Shown here: positions 25,314 through 34,968 of the stretch, in pieces | Layout: every line of letters begins with the position of its first letter | Position numbering within the stretch: position 1 is the first letter of the stretch | From: a candidate division KSB1 bacterium | GTDB taxonomy: Bacteria; Zhuqueibacterota; Zhuqueibacteria; Thermofontimicrobiales; Thermofontimicrobiaceae | Direction: 5' to 3' | DNA: 64,000 nucleotides | Assembly: GCA_034506395.1 (NCBI GenBank) | Contig: JAPDPQ010000016.1 | Location: 51,602 to 115,601 of the forward strand | Notes under the pieces: model-generated | Seen by the model: the letters and a program-made list of their open reading frames with translations, nothing else | Told to the model about the DNA's origin: nothing | The model's database searches: none | Program-made: the position numbers and the translations under genes

Positions 25314-28300
25314 TTATTGGGCTGTGGCTGTCATCATATTGGTCATGAAAAATTTAATGGGGATCCTGGCCAATTGGATTTTACCACCGCTGAGGTTCAG
25401 CGGGATCAACCGGGTCCAGAGTTTGCCCTTGACCAAATGGATCGTTGGGTAGAGATTGCCATGTTTGATCTCGAATGAGATCAGTCTGGGGCGATATCCC
25501 CAGTTCAGCAATCGTCGAGTATCCTGGATGCTTTTATCGGTTCCACGAGGATCGAGCGAGCGCAACACATTATCTGTGAATTGCGGGCCAATACGAGTGA
25601 CGTAAAAATTTCCTTGGATGTCCATTTTGCGCGCAGGATCGAGTCCAACGCCTGATAATTCCATGGTCAAATTCAGCTCCGAGCCCTTGCGGCGCAATCG
25701 CCTCGTCGGCAAAAGCTTGGCCGAGTTCAACTGCGAGACATTTGCTTTTATTCGCCACTCGATCTGATCGAGCGTCCCTTGATGAAGATTGGCTGAAATT
25801 AGTCCTGCTACATTGCCATCGTAAGCCTTGAGTGTGAAGCGCGGGACATTAATCCGTTCATTATCGAATAACAGATCGATATGGATGTCTCGGGCCTGAT
25901 AATCTCCCGCTCGGATGCGACGAATTTCAATAGCGGAGAATTGCGGATGTCGCTGCCGATAATTAGGACGCAATAGATCATAATAGTAGCTGCCTTCAGA
26001 GCTTAGGAACGGCCATCCTGCTCCACTTTCAATCAATACCTCCCGCTCAATATCATATCGTAGCGCAAATTGTATCGCGCCCTCGATGGTATCCAATTTG
26101 GCGATGCTGCTGTATGCCAGATGGGGCAGACCAATGTTTACCTGACCAGAAATATCTGCCAGATCACCTACCATAAACACATGTACATTCCCATTAATTT
26201 TTCCAGCAAATCTCATGTCGTTCAAGGCGGGAATTGTGTCCTGCTGCGTATCCAACGTCACATTGATATCGAACCATGAGGGCATGTTGCCAGATAAACT
26301 GTCGAGTTGACCATTCAATCGGACTGTTGCCCTGAGTTGTTGCACAAGCAATTCCGCGCTATCCAGCTTCAGCGTCTCAAAGTCTGGCATATGGACTTTT
26401 GCCCAGAGCGGCATATTTCGGATCGGATCATCTCGAACCCCTTGAATAATTAGGCTATCTAACATACCAGTCAGAGCGAACTGAGCGGTCTCGGCATCCG
26501 AAGTAAAGTTGAGGATACCTGTAACGTGCTTCAAAGAGAGAAACAGATCAGGATATTCGACATTAGCGTTTATTAAGACTTTGCCTCGGACATCAATTTG
26601 GCTCTCTGTTTCACTGGGAATGATGGCTGTAATTGAAGCAGTGGCTGTTGAACGGCCACCGATGCTTAAAGTTTCATACCCTTCAAACCAAGAGGATGGC
26701 AAGTAGGCCATCAGCTTCGGATGGTCAACGATCAAATCGTCAGCCAGCAGTTCAAGGCGCGAGGGTTCAGATAGCTCCAACGTCCCAGAAATTTTCCCGG
26801 TAGCAAAATCGTTTGCTTTCAAAAGTAGCTGTTTTAACTCGAGGCGTTCAAAAGTTGCTGTGGTGGATAGCCATCCTTTTCCGAGCAAAGTGAGGGGATT
26901 GAAGATCAGCGGTCCAGTATCCGTTTCATAGATAATCTCATCGGATTTTGCAAGCATGGTGAGATCGATGCGGTCTAAAGTTTCTGCTTTCAAATTGGCA
27001 GAGAGATCAAGAAGCCCAGTTAGCGCGGAAGCAGGCAAATTGCTGAGCGGCAATCTTGGAATATTTAGGTCCGCACCAGCTCGAAAACGATCCAGCCCTA
27101 AAATTGATTTGAAATGAAAATTGAAATCTAAGGGGACCTCGAAGAAATTCCCGATCGAAACGATCGCACGAATCGAATCGGGCGATAGATCGGCCTGCAG
27201 TGCGGAGTTCAGATTGAATTGCAATTGCCCAAAACCAACATGGAGTGTATCGATCGTTAAAAACAAAGAATCCATCCTTGCATCGATCTGAATATCTGCC
27301 CCTTGAACGCCATGGCGGTTATGTCGCTCGGTAAAGCGGCTCCGAATGTTCAGATTGATCAATTTGGCATGCGGATCAACATAGGCGGCCGTGAAATTAT
27401 CGAGCCTAAATAGCAAATTGACCATTAGAGCATCATCGGGATGAGCGCTGGTCGGATTACCAGAAATTGAACTCCCTGCGAACGAAGCCAACCCATCGAT
27501 AGAAATCTGCTTGCGGCGCTGCTGGATGGAATCGGGCAATAACGGGAGTAGCAGATTGATGAGATTTTTCAATTTGATTTCGCTCTCCGTGATGGATAAT
27601 TGAAAATTTGGGCTCGATGGGAAATCCGTCACGGTACCTTCCACTTTAAAAATGGTCTCGTCGGCGATTTTGGCAGTTAACTCATTCAAGGCAAGGCGGC
27701 TTAGCGCTCCATCAAACTTAACATCGTAGCGGATAGAAGCGACTTTGGGGAAAAATAAGCTATCCATCTGGACTTGGACCGGCGTTATTGCTCCAGAAGT
27801 TAAAGTCAAACTATTGATGCCAATTTGCCCATCACTTTGAATGAAATCGTGGCCCAGAAGCTGAATCCTCAGATCCATATCAAGCCGCGAACTGGCATAT
27901 TTCATCTGGGTTTTATTGCCATGAGTCATGGAAAAACGCCATAGTTGTTCATCAGAGACCAATCGAAGGCTGAGCTTGGGCTCGCTTTGCGTCTCCGATT
28001 TGGATATTCGCGGCCAAAACAGGTTTTCAATGAAAACCGATAGCCCTCCAGAGGCGAGGGTATAAATTGTGTCAGATTGATTGATGAACAAATTTGCGGT
28101 CAAACGGTTCAGGGCAAATCGCCTGAGATCGATGGATATCGGAAGGCCTAAAACGGCAGAGGTGTCCTGAGTGCGAGCTGCTGCTGTATCAGCAGCGATC
28201 AGATCCGCAAAATTCCATGAGCCATTTCGATCGCGCCGTAAGTTGATCACTAGATCATCGATTAAAATCGTTTTGATCTCAAATTTTCGTTTGAACAGCG

Positions 28301-28628
28301 CAGAGAAGCGATAGCGGAGATGGAATTTTTTGGCAGAAAAAAAGCGAGCAGTGTCACTGATGCAATTATCCCCAATAGCGCGCTCTGAAACGCAGATATC
28401 ATTCAACGTGACCCCTCGGAACGGATTGAACCAGACCGTCCCAACCGATATATTTCGCCCAATGGTGGAGGCAACGTTTGAAATAATCATTTGTTTGATC
28501 TTATATGGTGGGAACCCGATGCGCAGCACCACCAAAAAGATGCCCACCAACATGATTAGGCTGAGACAGATCCATAGCCCCAATTTTAGCATTTTTTTCA
28601 GGGCCGATATCAGGCGAAATTTTGGCAT
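25314..28628 (-). CDS. AsmA-family envelope protein (bridge-like lipid-transport type)
   Basis: The 1104-residue protein has one N-terminal membrane anchor (about residues 15-36), then the AsmA-type entry PPYKIKQMIISNVASTIGRNISVGTVWFNPFRGVTL with the following IDDLVINLRRDRNGSWNFADLI pattern. A long beta-rich repeat body fills most of the remainder. AsmA relatives span the periplasm and are linked to outer-membrane lipid homeostasis. A second, C-terminal AsmA-like patch is at about 990-1085. Its ATG overlaps the stop codon of the MscS gene (TAATG), so the two are translationally coupled. Confidence 0.82.
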   Translation of the reverse strand: MPKFRLISALKKMLKLGLWICLSLIMLVGIFLVVLRIGFPPYKIKQMIISNVASTIGRNISVGTVWFNPFRGVTLNDICVSERAIGDNCISDTARFFSAKKFHLRYRFSALFKRKFEIKTILIDDLVINLRRDRNGSWNFADLIAADTAAARTQDTSAVLGLPISIDLRRFALNRLTANLFINQSDTIYTLASGGLSVFIENLFWPRISKSETQSEPKLSLRLVSDEQLWRFSMTHGNKTQMKYASSRLDMDLRIQLLGHDFIQSDGQIGINSLTLTSGAITPVQVQMDSLFFPKVASIRYDVKFDGALSRLALNELTAKIADETIFKVEGTVTDFPSSPNFQLSITESEIKLKNLINLLLPLLPDSIQQRRKQISIDGLASFAGSSISGNPTSAHPDDALMVNLLFRLDNFTAAYVDPHAKLINLNIRSRFTERHNRHGVQGADIQIDARMDSLFLTIDTLHVGFGQLQFNLNSALQADLSPDSIRAIVSIGNFFEVPLDFNFHFKSILGLDRFRAGADLNIPRLPLSNLPASALTGLLDLSANLKAETLDRIDLTMLAKSDEIIYETDTGPLIFNPLTLLGKGWLSTTATFERLELKQLLLKANDFATGKISGTLELSEPSRLELLADDLIVDHPKLMAYLPSSWFEGYETLSIGGRSTATASITAIIPSETESQIDVRGKVLINANVEYPDLFLSLKHVTGILNFTSDAETAQFALTGMLDSLIIQGVRDDPIRNMPLWAKVHMPDFETLKLDSAELLVQQLRATVRLNGQLDSLSGNMPSWFDINVTLDTQQDTIPALNDMRFAGKINGNVHVFMVGDLADISGQVNIGLPHLAYSSIAKLDTIEGAIQFALRYDIEREVLIESGAGWPFLSSEGSYYYDLLRPNYRQRHPQFSAIEIRRIRAGDYQARDIHIDLLFDNERINVPRFTLKAYDGNVAGLISANLHQGTLDQIEWRIKANVSQLNSAKLLPTRRLRRKGSELNLTMELSGVGLDPARKMDIQGNFYVTRIGPQFTDNVLRSLDPRGTDKSIQDTRRLLNWGYRPRLISFEIKHGNLYPTIHLVKGKLWTRLIPLNLSGGKIQLARIPIKFFMTNMMTATAQ

Positions 28629-29542
28629 TAATGCGACCTCGAGAACGCTTTGAGATCATTGACTGGCAGAGATTCGATGAAAAGCTGGCGATGCGGAAAT
28701 GGGATTTCGATCCCTGCCTTATCCAGTGCCATTTTAATTTTCTGTCGCAATTCGTAGGTCAGTGCCATCTCCTGCCGAGAATCCTTGATCCATACCAACA
28801 ATCTCAGATTGATACTGGAATCAGCGATCTCATCAACGACGACCGTCGGCGGAGGCTGCGTGAGAAACCGATCATCGTTTTTCACCAATTCCAACAGCAC
28901 GCGTTGTGCTTCTGGAATCGACTCTTTGTAGGCGATTCCCACGCTCACCCCAATGCGGATATTTTCGTTATAGGTATGATTGATGATCTTGGACTCGACA
29001 ATCTTCTGGTTTGGGATATCGACAAGAATATTGTTCAAAGTTAAGATCGAAGTCGATCGCAGCGAGATCTCTTTCACCCGGCCAAAGGTGTCCTCCAATT
29101 CGACCATATCGCCCTCTCGAAACGGCTTGCTGACCAGAATGATGATCCCTGAGATGAAATTGGCCAGCGTCTGCTGCGCTGCCAGACCCAGAGCAATTCC
29201 AGCCACGCCCAGCGTCGAAATCAGCGCAATAATTCGAATACCGATCTGATCGGCGACCAAAATGATCGCCAATCCCAATAGCGAAAATCGCACCACTTTG
29301 ATGATAAGGTGCGCCACCGAATCCGATATCTCTGCTTTTCGAAATTTGCGCAATAGAAAGTATCGGATAACCCGATAGAAGCCGTAAAATACGAACAAAA
29401 TGATGCAACCCGCTATCAATTTGGGCAGATAAAGAATGATCTGAACCACTAGGGCCCTGATATCGATAAACTCTTTCAGCTCATCTAAGATTTCTCTGAA
29501 AGGGATCATGATTTTCTGAAACATCATCGGTTCCATACCCAT
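28628..29542 (-). CDS. Small-conductance mechanosensitive channel, MscS family
   Basis: The 304-residue protein has three membrane helices in the first 130 residues. The pore helix carries the Gly/Ala pattern TLGVAGIALGLAAQQTLANFISGIIIL, followed by the MscS beta domain (GDMVELEDTFGRVKEISLRSTSI) and the alpha/beta vestibule. It opens under membrane tension to release solutes during osmotic downshift. GGCGA precedes the ATG. The stop codon overlaps the start of the AsmA-like gene by one base, showing one operon. Confidence 0.92.
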   Translation of the reverse strand: MGMEPMMFQKIMIPFREILDELKEFIDIRALVVQIILYLPKLIAGCIILFVFYGFYRVIRYFLLRKFRKAEISDSVAHLIIKVVRFSLLGLAIILVADQIGIRIIALISTLGVAGIALGLAAQQTLANFISGIIILVSKPFREGDMVELEDTFGRVKEISLRSTSILTLNNILVDIPNQKIVESKIINHTYNENIRIGVSVGIAYKESIPEAQRVLLELVKNDDRFLTQPPPTVVVDEIADSSINLRLLVWIKDSRQEMALTYELRQKIKMALDKAGIEIPFPHRQLFIESLPVNDLKAFSRSH

Positions 29543-29725
29543 TCGCCTTTCTCATAATCATCGTTAAAAAAATAGGCATTTCATATCCCGAATCAAGACA
29601 TCGACAATCGATTCTGATAAAACTTTATCGGAGAAGGACTGGGTCAAGATAAATTGGTCAATCGGAACAGTGACACCGTTGGCAGATTTAGCCGAGAAAG
29701 ATTCGCTCGTTCAGCCGACCCTAAT

Positions 29726-30463
29726 TCATTTTGCAAACAAGCGCTTTGCTAATTCCAATTGCGATGGAGTGCCAATATCCAGCCAAAGATCGTTTGGCCC
29801 ATCATAACGATGGGTGTATAGTGGAATTTTTTGGCAGAGCCAGCTAATAAAATCGCCTACTTTGTCTGGAGAGTGGCCTTCCTCGATATATTGGCGCAAC
29901 AGTTGAATCACCTCGCGATGAAACAGATAGATGCCAATTGAGCTGAGTGTGCTAGAAGGATTTTCTGGCTTCTCGATCAAATGCGTGATAACTCCCTCGG
30001 AGTTAAGCGTCGGAATCCCCATCTTTTTCGCTTCTTCGATGGTCTGCACGTCATAAAGGGCAACGATATTTCTTCCCTCGAAAAATGGCCCCAGCATCGG
30101 GGTTAGATCAAAGTTGAAGAGATTGTCGGCGCTGATCAAAAGGAAATCGTCATCAAATTGCGTCTGCTCGATGACGAAAAGGACATCTCCCATCGAGCCG
30201 AGCCGATCTTCATTGCTCATGGTCTGATCGTTGAGGACCATGATCGGGAGCTTTGGCTTCAACTGGTCGCGCCAAGCCACAAAATTCTGATAAAATTTAT
30301 TATTGGTCACCAAATAGATTTGATCGATATGCTCCATTGGCAGTTTTTCGATGACATAATCCAGAATAGCTTTTTCGCCGACTTTTAATAAATGCTTCGG
30401 CGTGTTCAGAGTCAGCGGATACAATCGAGTCGCATAACCAGCGCAGAGAAGAATGCATTTCAT
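29726..30463 (-). CDS. NDP-sugar nucleotidyltransferase
   Basis: The 245-residue protein is a single Rossmann-like nucleotidyltransferase domain. It begins MKCILLCAGYATRLYPLT with the variant signature CAGYATRL in place of GGxGTRL, followed by TPKHLL (uridylyl/adenylyl transfer lysine), the metal Asp in LISADNLF, and LIEKPENP. Members couple a sugar-1-phosphate to a nucleotide for cell-surface glycans. There is no C-terminal left-handed helix as in GlmU, so only the transferase reaction is expected. GGAGCTAC precedes the ATG. Sugar and nucleotide specificity are unknown. Confidence 0.85.
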   Translation of the reverse strand: MKCILLCAGYATRLYPLTLNTPKHLLKVGEKAILDYVIEKLPMEHIDQIYLVTNNKFYQNFVAWRDQLKPKLPIMVLNDQTMSNEDRLGSMGDVLFVIEQTQFDDDFLLISADNLFNFDLTPMLGPFFEGRNIVALYDVQTIEEAKKMGIPTLNSEGVITHLIEKPENPSSTLSSIGIYLFHREVIQLLRQYIEEGHSPDKVGDFISWLCQKIPLYTHRYDGPNDLWLDIGTPSQLELAKRLFAK

Positions 30464-31103
30464 GTTGTAGCTCCTTCGATAAACAGTGCAGGTTGAATTA
30501 TTCTATTCCAGCCATCATTTATTCCGATTTTAGCAGATGATCTCGGCTTATCTCGCTTGGGAAATTTTTAATCTCATTGTATTGTTTGGTACGAAGATTA
30601 AGCTTGAATATAATGCTTTTTTTTAAGAATTTCAACAGAAAGTTTCCACATTCTTGATGCCGCTAACACAAATTTGGAATGAGGAGTAACACGCCAGACA
30701 CATCAATTTTATTGGTTCAATTGAAAAAGGCTATTGACAGTTGCAAAAAATATAACTAAATTGGAGATGAAAATGATCAGACAAACCGATCCAAAACGCG
30801 CATCTTTTCTGTCTTGGCAGAAAGCTATTAAATTGAATTAGAGGGCAGATGATACAGATTAAATTCACAACATTGATAACATGCTGTTATCTAGCTGGAT
30901 TTTGACTTCAATGGAAGAATGACAACCTCTCCCAGTTGAGTCGTTTAAATTGAAGCCCGTGCCTGGCTGAGCGATGAGTATCACTTCATGTGTAATTTAT
31001 CAGAATAAAAAAAGGTGGCGCATCCGCAGGAGTGATATTTTGATAATCACAAATTGCTCATTCTGTAGGGCGCTAAAAGTGAAATATAATGGAGGATGAA
31101 ACC
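30464..31103. other. Intergenic region upstream of the phasin-like gene with a possible promoter
   Basis: No gene is supported. A plus-strand promoter candidate is TTGACA at 30734-30739 with TAAATT at 30757-30762, 17 bases apart. It would give a leader of about 330 bases before the phasin-like gene. GGAGG at 31091-31095 is the ribosome site for the ATG at 31104. The leader shows no riboswitch I can recognise. Confidence 0.4.
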
Positions 31104-31406
31104 ATGATGGATTTGTTGAAAAAAGGTTTTTTTCTTGGGCTTGGCCTATTTGAAGAGGGTAAAGAGAAGATTGAGGAATTTGTGGATGATTTAATCAGCG
31201 CTGGGGCTGTGGCCAATGAAGAGCGCGCAGCGTTCGTGGACAAATATCTGGCAAGACTGAAGGAACAGGAACAAAATATTATTGAAAAGATCAATGCTGA
31301 AGTCCAAAAAGCTGTGGCGAAGCTGGGTCTTCCGACTAAAGCTGATTTCGACCGATTATCCCAGCAGGTTGAGGAATTGAAGAAAAAGCTTGAGCAAAAG
31401 CAGTGA
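31104..31406 (+). CDS. Small phasin-like coiled-coil protein
   Basis: The 100-residue protein begins MMDLLKKGFFLGLGLFEEGKEKIEEFVDDLI, a pattern of the small phasin/PhaF-like superfamily. A charged region follows that ends in a heptad-like coil (LSQQVEELKKKLEQKQ). It is the usual small partner encoded just before an ABC1/UbiB kinase in many bacteria. GGAGG eight bases before the ATG at 31104 decides the start over an in-frame ATG at 31089, which itself overlaps that site. Its stop overlaps the next gene's GTG (GTGA), which implies co-translation. A granule-surface role is only a family analogy. Confidence 0.75.
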   Translation: MMDLLKKGFFLGLGLFEEGKEKIEEFVDDLISAGAVANEERAAFVDKYLARLKEQEQNIIEKINAEVQKAVAKLGLPTKADFDRLSQQVEELKKKLEQKQ

Positions 31407-33100
31407 GCGAGATGATGTTTCCTCGTTTGCATAAAACCTATCGTCATCTCCAACGGTATCGGCAGATTTTTAGCGTGTTACTGCGCTATGGATTTCAGGA
31501 CGTCGTCGAGCGTTTTCGGGTAGATGGCATCGTGCGGATGAGCCGAAAAATGCTCAGGCGGGCGCGAACTATCGAGCAGCTTGGCCATCTGACCTCAGCG
31601 CAGCGGCTTCGAATGGCGCTGGCCGAACTGGGGCCGACCTTTATCAAATTGGGGCAGGTGCTAAGTACCCGTCCCGATCTCGTGCCGCTGGATCTTGTGA
31701 AAGAGCTGGAGCAGCTTCAAGACCAAGTCCCTCCCTTCTCGGCAGAGGTCGCAAAACAAATTATTGTCGCTCAATTAGGTCAGCCGATCGATCAAATTTT
31801 TAGTTCTTTCAACGAGATTCCGATCGCTGCGGCTTCGATTGCCCAGGTGCATCGCGCCACGTTGCGCAATAACCAGACAGTCGCCCTGAAAATCCAACGC
31901 CCAGGGATCAAAGCTACCATTGAAACTGATATTAGCATCCTCCGCGATCTGGCGAACTGGGTTGAAAAATACATTCCTGAAAGCGAATTATATAATCCCA
32001 CTGGGATTGTGAACGAATTTGCCAAGACTATTCGCGCCGAGCTGGACTTCGTCCGAGAGGGGCGTAATATCGATCGGTTTCGTACTTATTTCAAAAACGA
32101 TCCCACAATCTATCTCCCAAAGGTGTACTGGGAATATACCACCTCCAGCATTTTGACCATGGAATTTGTCAATGGGGTCAAAGTTTCGGAGATCGATTTT
32201 GCCAGTCGGCCAGACCTTGATCCAAAAATTATCGCTCTGAATGGTGCTAAAGCCACTCTGAAAATGATCTTCGATCTGGGCTTTTTCCATGCTGATCCCC
32301 ATCCTGGCAATATTTTCATTCTCCCCAATAACGTCCTGGCCCCATTGGATTTTGGTATGGTGGGAAGATTTGATGCGCAGACCAAAAGCCAGTTGCAGCA
32401 CCTTTTGATTGCGATTGCTGAACGCGATATCGATCGCATTGTTAAGGTCTTTATCGAGGCCGATCTGATCGATGAGACCAAAGACACCCGTCTGCTCCGA
32501 ATTGATTTGAACGATTTCATAGAGACCTATTATGGCATTCCGCTTCATCAAATTTCGATCGAGAAGCTTCTCAATGATTTGATCGAAATTCTCCGTCGGC
32601 ATCGAATCCCTCTGCTCTCAGATCTTGTCCTAATGACCAAAGCGTTGGCGACCATCGAAAGCGTCGGGTTGAGCCTTGACCCAAATTTCAATATGATGAC
32701 GCTTGTTGAACCCTACGCTTCGAGATTGATGGCCCAACCGCTCCATCCGAAAAAAAGGTTGAAAACTTTACAGCAGATAGCGACCGAAACGGAAGAGCTG
32801 GTCAAAATCTTGCCTGGTGACTTACGTTATATTTTGGGTAAGATTAAAAAAGGTCGTATGAACATGATCATGGAGCATCGGGGACTGGAGCAATTGATCG
32901 TTGAGATCGATCGTTCCAGCAATCGCCTGGCATTCAGTTTAATCATCGCGGCTTTAATTGTCGGCTCGTCTATTATAATCTTTTTTGATAAAGGCTGGCA
33001 CCTGTTCGGGTTTTCAATATTCGGCCTCATCGGCTACGTGATAGCTGCAGTATTGGGATTATGGCTGGCTATTGCAATTTTGCGCTCTGGAAAACTTTGA
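31403..33100 (+). CDS. ABC1/UbiB-family atypical protein kinase
   Basis: The 565-residue protein shows the UbiB/ABC1 signatures: the KxGQ motif in FIKLGQVLSTRPDLVP, the alanine-rich nucleotide loop AAASIAQVH in place of a Gly-rich loop, ALKIQRPG with the lysine, catalytic-loop HADPHPGNI and metal motif LDFGMVG. Two C-terminal membrane helices lie at about 510-560. Family members support ubiquinone or other isoprenoid lipid metabolism at the membrane through ATP hydrolysis. It starts with GTG inside the stop of the phasin-like gene; an ATG at 31412 is possible. It converges with the CotH gene, 18 bp apart. Confidence 0.9.
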   Translation: MSEMMFPRLHKTYRHLQRYRQIFSVLLRYGFQDVVERFRVDGIVRMSRKMLRRARTIEQLGHLTSAQRLRMALAELGPTFIKLGQVLSTRPDLVPLDLVKELEQLQDQVPPFSAEVAKQIIVAQLGQPIDQIFSSFNEIPIAAASIAQVHRATLRNNQTVALKIQRPGIKATIETDISILRDLANWVEKYIPESELYNPTGIVNEFAKTIRAELDFVREGRNIDRFRTYFKNDPTIYLPKVYWEYTTSSILTMEFVNGVKVSEIDFASRPDLDPKIIALNGAKATLKMIFDLGFFHADPHPGNIFILPNNVLAPLDFGMVGRFDAQTKSQLQHLLIAIAERDIDRIVKVFIEADLIDETKDTRLLRIDLNDFIETYYGIPLHQISIEKLLNDLIEILRRHRIPLLSDLVLMTKALATIESVGLSLDPNFNMMTLVEPYASRLMAQPLHPKKRLKTLQQIATETEELVKILPGDLRYILGKIKKGRMNMIMEHRGLEQLIVEIDRSSNRLAFSLIIAALIVGSSIIIFFDKGWHLFGFSIFGLIGYVIAAVLGLWLAIAILRSGKL

Positions 33101-33118
33101 GGCATGAAATTCCGGGGA

Positions 33119-34837
33119 TCAATCGATCACTAACAGCTTGCGGTTTGTGCAGTGGTCGCCAATCCTTAGTTGATAAAAATAAATTCCAGGAGAGACCTTT
33201 TTCCCTGTATCATCGTGCCCATCCCAGACCACGTTTTGAGGTCCCGCTGATAGAATCTCATCAACCAGATGCCTGACCGGCTGACCCAGCAGATTATATA
33301 CGACAAGCGTAGCAGCGCATTCAAGCGGGAGCGTAATCGGAATAGTGGTGCTGGCATTGAATGGATTGGGGTAATTTTGGCCCAATAAGGCAGGACCAAA
33401 TTCGTTGTGCATACCGAGATCAGCGACCGCGGAGGGCTTACCGACCATTCGAGCGTCCATCCAGAGCATTCGGCTTTGGATCCAGAATTTCAAGTAGCGG
33501 ATCTCGGCCTGATAATTTCCGCCGATAAATGGATTCGGCCAGATATAGACGCCGAGGATCGGCCAACGCTCAAAATTCCTTCGTTGCGCTTCATTCAAGT
33601 GGTTTACCAGCGAGTCGATGATGGCATAAATCCTTTCCAAAGAAAAGGTGGCCTGTCTGAGTTCGAACCATCGACGATTTATTTTATTGGTAAAATGGCT
33701 ATCAGCCATTAATTTCTGCCACCAAAACGGATTCTGCCAGTAATCATCTGGCTCCTGAAAATCTACCTGCCAGCCAGAGAAAAACGAGCTACCGTAGTAA
33801 TCGGCATTGCCAAAGGCCAAGTTGAAATCCCACACCGGTCCGATGAATAACTTGCCGTTTTTGCTATCGCGGTCCTTGTAGAAAAAGGTGCTGAGCCGAT
33901 AGGCGTCTACGTTTTTGGACAGTTCAGAGAGCAGAAAATAGTCAATAAAAGAATCGACATCGATATAACGAGAATAACCGTTTTGGGGATCAGCGTAATC
34001 AGGGCGAAGCATGAGCGCTTCAAATGAAGCGATGAAATTTCGGATATAGTTTTTTTGTTGGGGCACGATGTCATCCTGATCTGGATAATGATATTGATAG
34101 AAGATGCGCTGCCAAGCGCCGGGGAACGGGGGATAGGCAGACTCCCAGCCATCGAGTTTTGCGCCGGCTGGCTTATCAATTTTGATGATATAGCCGCCAG
34201 TCACCGCATCTCCTGCAACATCGGTGGGCTCGATCCGTGTGATGTTGACCCTATTTTTATCGCGCTTGATCTTTTCCAACCAAACATAAACGCCCAGATA
34301 TTCCCCATTCAGCACCAATTCGCAAAGTTTGGAGCGGCTGGCGTAACGCCCCATCTCATTGGCCAGACGATACGCCAGCACATTGCGAATCAGCGTTTTA
34401 TCGGAATAGGGGCCATATAAAATCCAATCATTTTCTGCTGGCATACCCAAAAGTGGGACATTCAGGTTATTTCCCATCGCATCGCGAGTCTCTACTGCGT
34501 AGGATTTTTTATCAAATCCCTGAGCCGATGAACCGCGCAGTTCAATGCCGATCCAACCATCGTATTCATTAAATGGATCAGTGATGGAATTCCGAACTCC
34601 ATCACCGTGATAGATAATGCCCATTCGAGCTGGAATTTTTGGCTCATCAGGGATCTCTCGGCCAAACGTATCAATCACTATAATCGGAAGATTGGAGGAT
34701 ATAAATTCGTTCCAGTCATTGATTAGGATAGTAGAAGAGGAACTAAGGGATGGCTCTGCCGATCTGGTTTTAGCAGAAGCGAGCAATGCGAGCCACATCA
34801 AGGGAAAGAACCAGAACAATTTATTGAATCGGATCAT
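33119..34837 (-). CDS. Secreted CotH kinase-like protein with sorting domain
   Basis: The 572-residue protein has a signal peptide (about 1-27), then a CotH domain with its usual sequence of motifs: IELRGSSAQGFDKKSYAVE, WILYGPYSDKTLIRN, YLGVYVWLEKIKRDKNR, and VWDFNLAFGN. The CotH fold is an atypical kinase first known from Bacillus spore coats, where it phosphorylates a coat protein. Here it is exported and ends in a sorting domain (core GQNYPNPFN, about 480-572), so it should act at or outside the cell surface. It is the last gene of the second minus-strand polysaccharide locus. Its substrate is unknown; some homologues occur beside cellulosomal or surface proteins. Confidence 0.83.
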   Translation of the reverse strand: MIRFNKLFWFFPLMWLALLASAKTRSAEPSLSSSSTILINDWNEFISSNLPIIVIDTFGREIPDEPKIPARMGIIYHGDGVRNSITDPFNEYDGWIGIELRGSSAQGFDKKSYAVETRDAMGNNLNVPLLGMPAENDWILYGPYSDKTLIRNVLAYRLANEMGRYASRSKLCELVLNGEYLGVYVWLEKIKRDKNRVNITRIEPTDVAGDAVTGGYIIKIDKPAGAKLDGWESAYPPFPGAWQRIFYQYHYPDQDDIVPQQKNYIRNFIASFEALMLRPDYADPQNGYSRYIDVDSFIDYFLLSELSKNVDAYRLSTFFYKDRDSKNGKLFIGPVWDFNLAFGNADYYGSSFFSGWQVDFQEPDDYWQNPFWWQKLMADSHFTNKINRRWFELRQATFSLERIYAIIDSLVNHLNEAQRRNFERWPILGVYIWPNPFIGGNYQAEIRYLKFWIQSRMLWMDARMVGKPSAVADLGMHNEFGPALLGQNYPNPFNASTTIPITLPLECAATLVVYNLLGQPVRHLVDEILSAGPQNVVWDGHDDTGKKVSPGIYFYQLRIGDHCTNRKLLVID

Positions 34838-34968
34838 ATTTGATTTGAATCAAGATGGCGTCTACTGGATTGGCTCAATTGATGATCAGTAATCCAGAAA
34901 AACGGATCAACTGCAATCTGATGGGTTGCTTAAAGAAATATCAAAAAATCCGTTGCCGATGGACGCGA

